Assembly: GCA_011316305.1 (NCBI GenBank)
Contig: SAUG01000034.1
Coordinates: 425,030-489,029, forward strand
Source of the DNA: Rusavskia elegans
Lineage: Eukaryota > Ascomycota > Lecanoromycetes > Teloschistales > Teloschistaceae
Length of the DNA stretch: 64,000 bases
Direction of reading: 5' to 3'
Shown: in pieces, positions 63,176 through 64,000 of the stretch
Numbering within the stretch: position 1 is the stretch's first letter
How the letters are laid out: each line of letters starts with the position of its first letter
Notes under the pieces: generated by a model
Seen by the model: only the letters and a program-made list of their open reading frames with translations
Told to the model about the DNA's origin: nothing
The model's database searches: none
Made by a program: the position numbers and the translations under genes

Positions 63176-64000
63176 AAATATACTATTCCGCGTATTAATA
63201 ATTATTTTCCTTGATTCTATCGGACGATAGTTTTTTAATAGATTATATCGAATTCTTTTCGATATATAGATTCTATTTTCGATTTAAATATACTATTTCG
63301 CGTATTAGATACCGTTTTTTTTAAACGGAATCTTTTTTTAGATATTAATTAGTAATAGATTATTAGACTGGCTACTTCGAGTCGGATTTCTATTAAATTA
63401 TCGGAAATCCGATCCGATTTTAATAGATTAAATCGGTTCGACTCGCTAAACGATCGGATTTAAATCGAATTCGGACCGAATTCGGATATCTATTAAACTT
63501 TCTATATATAAAATAAATCAATTTATATATTATTTATAAATTTTTATTATTAGTAATCTATTAAACAAATATATTTATATTTACTAGAGAGTTTCTTACT
63601 AGCGTAATTAATTAATTAGAATTTTTTAAAAATAATCGTATAATTTTTATACTATAATTATACTATCATTATACTAGAACTATACTAAAATCATACTAAA
63701 ATCATATTAAAATTATATATTTATACTAGAATTTAATATTTTATTAAATCGTATTAGATTATAGAATTCGATCTAGATTCGAATCGAATCGAACTATTAA
63801 AAAGTTTAATTTAATTCGGGTCGAATCGGATTAATTAATTCGAATTCGAAATTCGATCCGACGGCTAGTTTATAGATTATATCGAAACTTTTTTTAATTT
63901 AGAAATTCTATTTTCGATTTAAATATACTATTCTATATAGTAGATATTATTTTTTAATTAAAACGAGCTTTTCCGGAGTTTTTTAAATAGTAATAGTATA
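63176..64000. repeat. 110-bp tandem array (three units), split by MITE H
   Basis: Units start AAATATACTATTCCGCG (63176), AAATATACTATTTCGCG (63286) and AAATATACTATTCTATA (63921, running out of the window) and end TTCTATTTTCGATTT. Unit 1 is 110 bp. Unit 2 is about 118 bp once MITE H and one target copy are removed. The uninterrupted target TAGATTATATCGAA is visible in unit 1. The array may belong to the Copia-3 LTR or leader, or be a satellite. Confidence 0.8.
63364..63872. mobile_element. hAT-type MITE, copy H, inserted in the tandem array
   Basis: 509 bp with ends TAGACTGGC … GCTAGTTTA and a perfect 8-bp TSD, TAGATTAT (63356-63363 and 63873-63880). Same subfamily as copy G, with a 12-bp ATTATACTA-type array at 63641-63720. 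Confidence 0.92.

Larger units (their letters stand above)
55507..63920 (-). mobile_element. Copia-3: minus-strand Ty1/copia element, different family
   Basis: Read on the minus strand, from right to left: gag with CCHC relic (about 62.07 kb), protease DSGA (about 61.79 kb), integrase region (about 60.0-61.5 and 58.0-58.48 kb), RT (about 57.06-57.75 kb), and RNase H (about 56.74-57.06 and 56.03-56.44 kb). Its sequence differs clearly from Copia-1/2. It is interrupted by MITE G, X4 (containing MITE F), MITE E and MITE H. LTRs are not resolved: the left end lies in the tandem-repeat DNA at 55.5-56.0 kb and the right end may lie outside the window. Confidence 0.8.

Overview
The window looks like a block of heterochromatic, gene-free DNA from a filamentous ascomycete (Pezizomycotina) that has been heavily altered by repeat-induced point mutation (RIP). 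By eye, CpA and TpG are scarce over most of the 64 kb and TpA is in large excess. Recognisable transposon proteins are broken mainly at former Gln and Trp codons, and catalytic Asp codons have become Asn. I see no intact host gene, no functional tRNA or rRNA gene and no prokaryotic feature. A centromeric, pericentromeric or other AT-rich compartment fits, but this is inference.

Layout. 1-8.8 kb: a decayed CMC/tnp2-type DNA transposase on the + strand, with unrecognised reading frames on either side and a pyrimidine tract. 8.8-14.1 kb: an unrecognised decayed reading frame, small-repeat fragments and a 444-bp hAT-type MITE. 14,105-51,386: one Ty1/copia element (Copia-1) whose two LTRs are 37 kb apart, yet both ends carry the same 5-bp target duplication (ATTTA). 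It has been expanded by three tRNA-derived SINEs, one MITE, one 1-kb unclassified repeat (called X here), one solo LTR and a 26.8-kb insertion at 22.57-49.41 kb. That insertion holds an unrecognised minus-strand gene remnant (split by another X copy), a Plavaka-like transposase on the minus strand, two direct copies of a 3.6-kb unit, and a complete second copia element (Copia-2, 40,856-48,388, TSD ATTTT). 51.4-55.5 kb: a MITE with a SINE inside it, featureless AT-rich DNA, and a SINE with a solo LTR inside it. 55.5-64 kb: a third, minus-strand copia of a different family (Copia-3), broken by two MITEs and by an X copy that itself contains a MITE, followed by a 110-bp tandem array interrupted by another MITE.

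The value of the window is that Copia-2 serves as an empty-site reference for Copia-1. Seven insertions in Copia-1 can be delimited this way, most to the base, and their target duplications read off. This defines three short-element families: an 8-bp-TSD hAT MITE (TAGACTGGC termini, about 285-540 bp), a tRNA-headed SINE (TSD about 9-20 bp), and X (about 1.0 kb, TSD 11-14 bp), which carries a short unrecognised ORF and two terminal palindromes. X is the best candidate for something undescribed.
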